DNA from: Simkania negevensis
GTDB taxonomy: Bacteria; Chlamydiota; Chlamydiia; Chlamydiales; JAFITR01
Length of the DNA: 7,039 nt
Assembly: GCA_017116025.1 (NCBI GenBank)
Contig: JAFITR010000079.1
Span: 1 to 7,039 of the forward strand
Direction: 5' to 3'
The notes below the pieces were generated by a model. That model worked only from the letters and a program-made list of their open reading frames with translations. It was not told the DNA's origin and searched no databases. Numbering within the stretch: position 1 is the stretch's first letter; each line of letters starts with the position of its first letter. Below are positions 6,372-7,039 of the stretch, piece by piece. Both the position numbers and the translations under genes were made by a program.

Positions 6372-6857
6372 ATGACAATTAGCAACAATGACGAGCATAC
6401 AGAAGCTTTCAAGTATGTCCTTTTTTTGCTTTCCAAAGCAGAATATCCTGCGGTGAAGGTGCGAAACAAGCTCAAACAGCGCGATGTTCCTCAAGAGATC
6501 GCTTCACAGGTCATTACAGAATGCGAAAAGAAGGGGTATATCAACGATAGCCGTTGGCTTGAACAGTTCGTTCACAGCCAAGCCAAAAGGAAGAAGGGGC
6601 CTCAATGGATACGGGCAAAACTTGCTTCTATCGGGTTTCAGGCTGACAAAGATGAACTCGATGCCCTCCTAGAAGAGTATTGCAGTAAAGAAGAGCAGAA
6701 AGAGCAGATACGTTCACTGCTTGAATCGCGTCGGGGCACCACCGTTGACCTTAACAACCCCAAGGAGCGGGCCAAGTTTGTGCGTAAGCTCACCGCAAAA
6801 GGATACGACCTCAACACCATCTTCGCCCTCATCAACGATGAGACGCGTAAGGTTTAG
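6372..6857 (+). CDS. recX: Regulatory protein RecX
   Basis: RecX proteins bind RecA filaments and modulate, usually restrain, recombination and SOS activation. The 161-residue product fits the family's size and all-helical three-repeat layout. Repeat 1 spans about 11-56 (FKYVLFLLSKAEYPAVKVRNKL, then EIASQVITECEKKGYI). Repeat 2 spans about 57-105 (NDSRWLEQFVHSQAKRKKGPQWIRAKLASIGF), with the hallmark GYINDSRW and KxGPxxIRxKL pattern. Repeat 3 spans about 108-155 (LLESRRGT, then FVRKLTAKGYDLNTIFALIND). It starts 7 bases after parC, with AGGT overlapping the parC stop as a modest ribosome binding site, so it is probably cotranscribed with the topoisomerase genes. Codon use looks like its neighbours. 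recA is not in the window. The family is recognised by pattern; the low sequence conservation of RecX keeps confidence just below that of the other genes. Confidence 0.87.
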   Translation: MTISNNDEHTEAFKYVLFLLSKAEYPAVKVRNKLKQRDVPQEIASQVITECEKKGYINDSRWLEQFVHSQAKRKKGPQWIRAKLASIGFQADKDELDALLEEYCSKEEQKEQIRSLLESRRGTTVDLNNPKERAKFVRKLTAKGYDLNTIFALINDETRKV

Positions 6858-6877
6858 AGGGTAACGAAACAACGAGA

Positions 6878-6908
6878 TGAAACGCAAAGACGCAGAGAAA
6901 AAAGAGAG
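6878..6908 (+). repeat. Purine-rich stretch resembling a common bacterial dispersed repeat
   Basis: The words ACGCAAAG and ACGCAGAG follow each other directly (6882-6897) and are followed by AAAAAAGAGAG. One frame reads NAKTQRK. I recall stretches of this type as dispersed intergenic repeats in many unrelated bacteria, where they yield spurious short proteins. Only one short copy is present here, so membership is tentative. Confidence 0.35.
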
Positions 6909-6925
6909 TATTTTGTTAAAGGACA

Positions 6926-7000
6926 CGTAACTATTCAGGTGTAGAAAATTTACAGCTAACCCCCCTGAAGGACTACTACTTTTTCTTCAGGCCGAAGGTC
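6926..7000 (-). repeat. Dispersed repeat copy B, inverted relative to copy A
   Basis: The reverse complement of this segment aligns with 2427-2507. 6987-7000 equals TCAGGCCGAAGGTC, the outer hairpin edge. 6945-6984 matches the A-run, the GTCCT and TAGCTGTA blocks and the T-run. 6926-6934 matches ATAGTTACG. The match stops at 7000 inside the hairpin, so the rest of the inverted-repeat arm is absent. Copies A and B therefore face each other across parE-parC-recX. Confidence 0.7.
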
Positions 7001-7039
7001 CATACGCATCAAGCTAAGTGTAAACATAATACTTTCAAC

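Larger units (their letters stand above)
6858..7039. other. Non-coding right end of the window
   Basis: After the recX stop there is no credible gene to the window edge. The region holds the purine-rich stretch 6878-6908 and repeat copy B (6926-7000). CCTGAAG at 6964-6970 and CTTCAGG at 6985-6991 could form a 7-bp stem, but the T-run is in the loop rather than after the stem, so it is not a standard intrinsic terminator. No clear terminator for parE-parC-recX is visible. Confidence 0.6.

Noticed and set aside
6964..6991. CCTGAAG/CTTCAGG stem as an intrinsic terminator for parE-parC-recX
   Set aside because: The T-run lies in the loop, not after the stem, and the sequence is explained as repeat copy B.

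Overview
The window comes from a member of the Chlamydiota, most likely an environmental (Parachlamydiales-type) lineage rather than a classical Chlamydia. The grounds are a short glutamyl-tRNA reductase with chlamydia-like motifs, placed next to a second type IIA topoisomerase pair. From memory, hemA next to the 'gyrB_2/gyrA_2' pair (here parE/parC) is the order in Chlamydia genomes. The base composition looks too GC-rich for Chlamydia or Protochlamydia, but the genus cannot be named from the sequence.

Layout: positions 6-2095 hold a two-gene minus-strand unit, pseB then hemA, with 8 bases between them and the hemA ribosome binding site overlapping the pseB stop. Positions 2096-2580 form a 485-base divergent intergenic region. 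It holds a 316-bp inverted-repeat element: two 87-base arms with 3 mismatches, each made of three small hairpins, around a 142-base core without a gene. Positions 2581-6857 hold a compact plus-strand unit, parE-parC-recX, with gaps of 1 and 7 bases. Positions 6858-7039 are non-coding. They contain a purine-rich repeat-like stretch and a degraded, inverted copy of the sequence just outside the right arm of the element.

Functionally, parE and parC give the two subunits of a topoisomerase IV-like enzyme for chromosome decatenation and relaxation, and recX encodes a likely modulator of RecA. The other unit combines the first enzyme of tetrapyrrole synthesis (hemA) with a UDP-GlcNAc 4,6-dehydratase-like enzyme (pseB) that would supply a modified nucleotide sugar for a surface glycan. 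pseB looks like an addition at the hemA-parE junction. The five genes are ordinary and intact. The most interesting material is non-coding: the hairpin-rich inverted-repeat element, and the repeat copies in opposite orientation that bracket the parE-parC-recX unit. I found no evidence for a new multi-gene system, RNA gene, CRISPR array or prophage.
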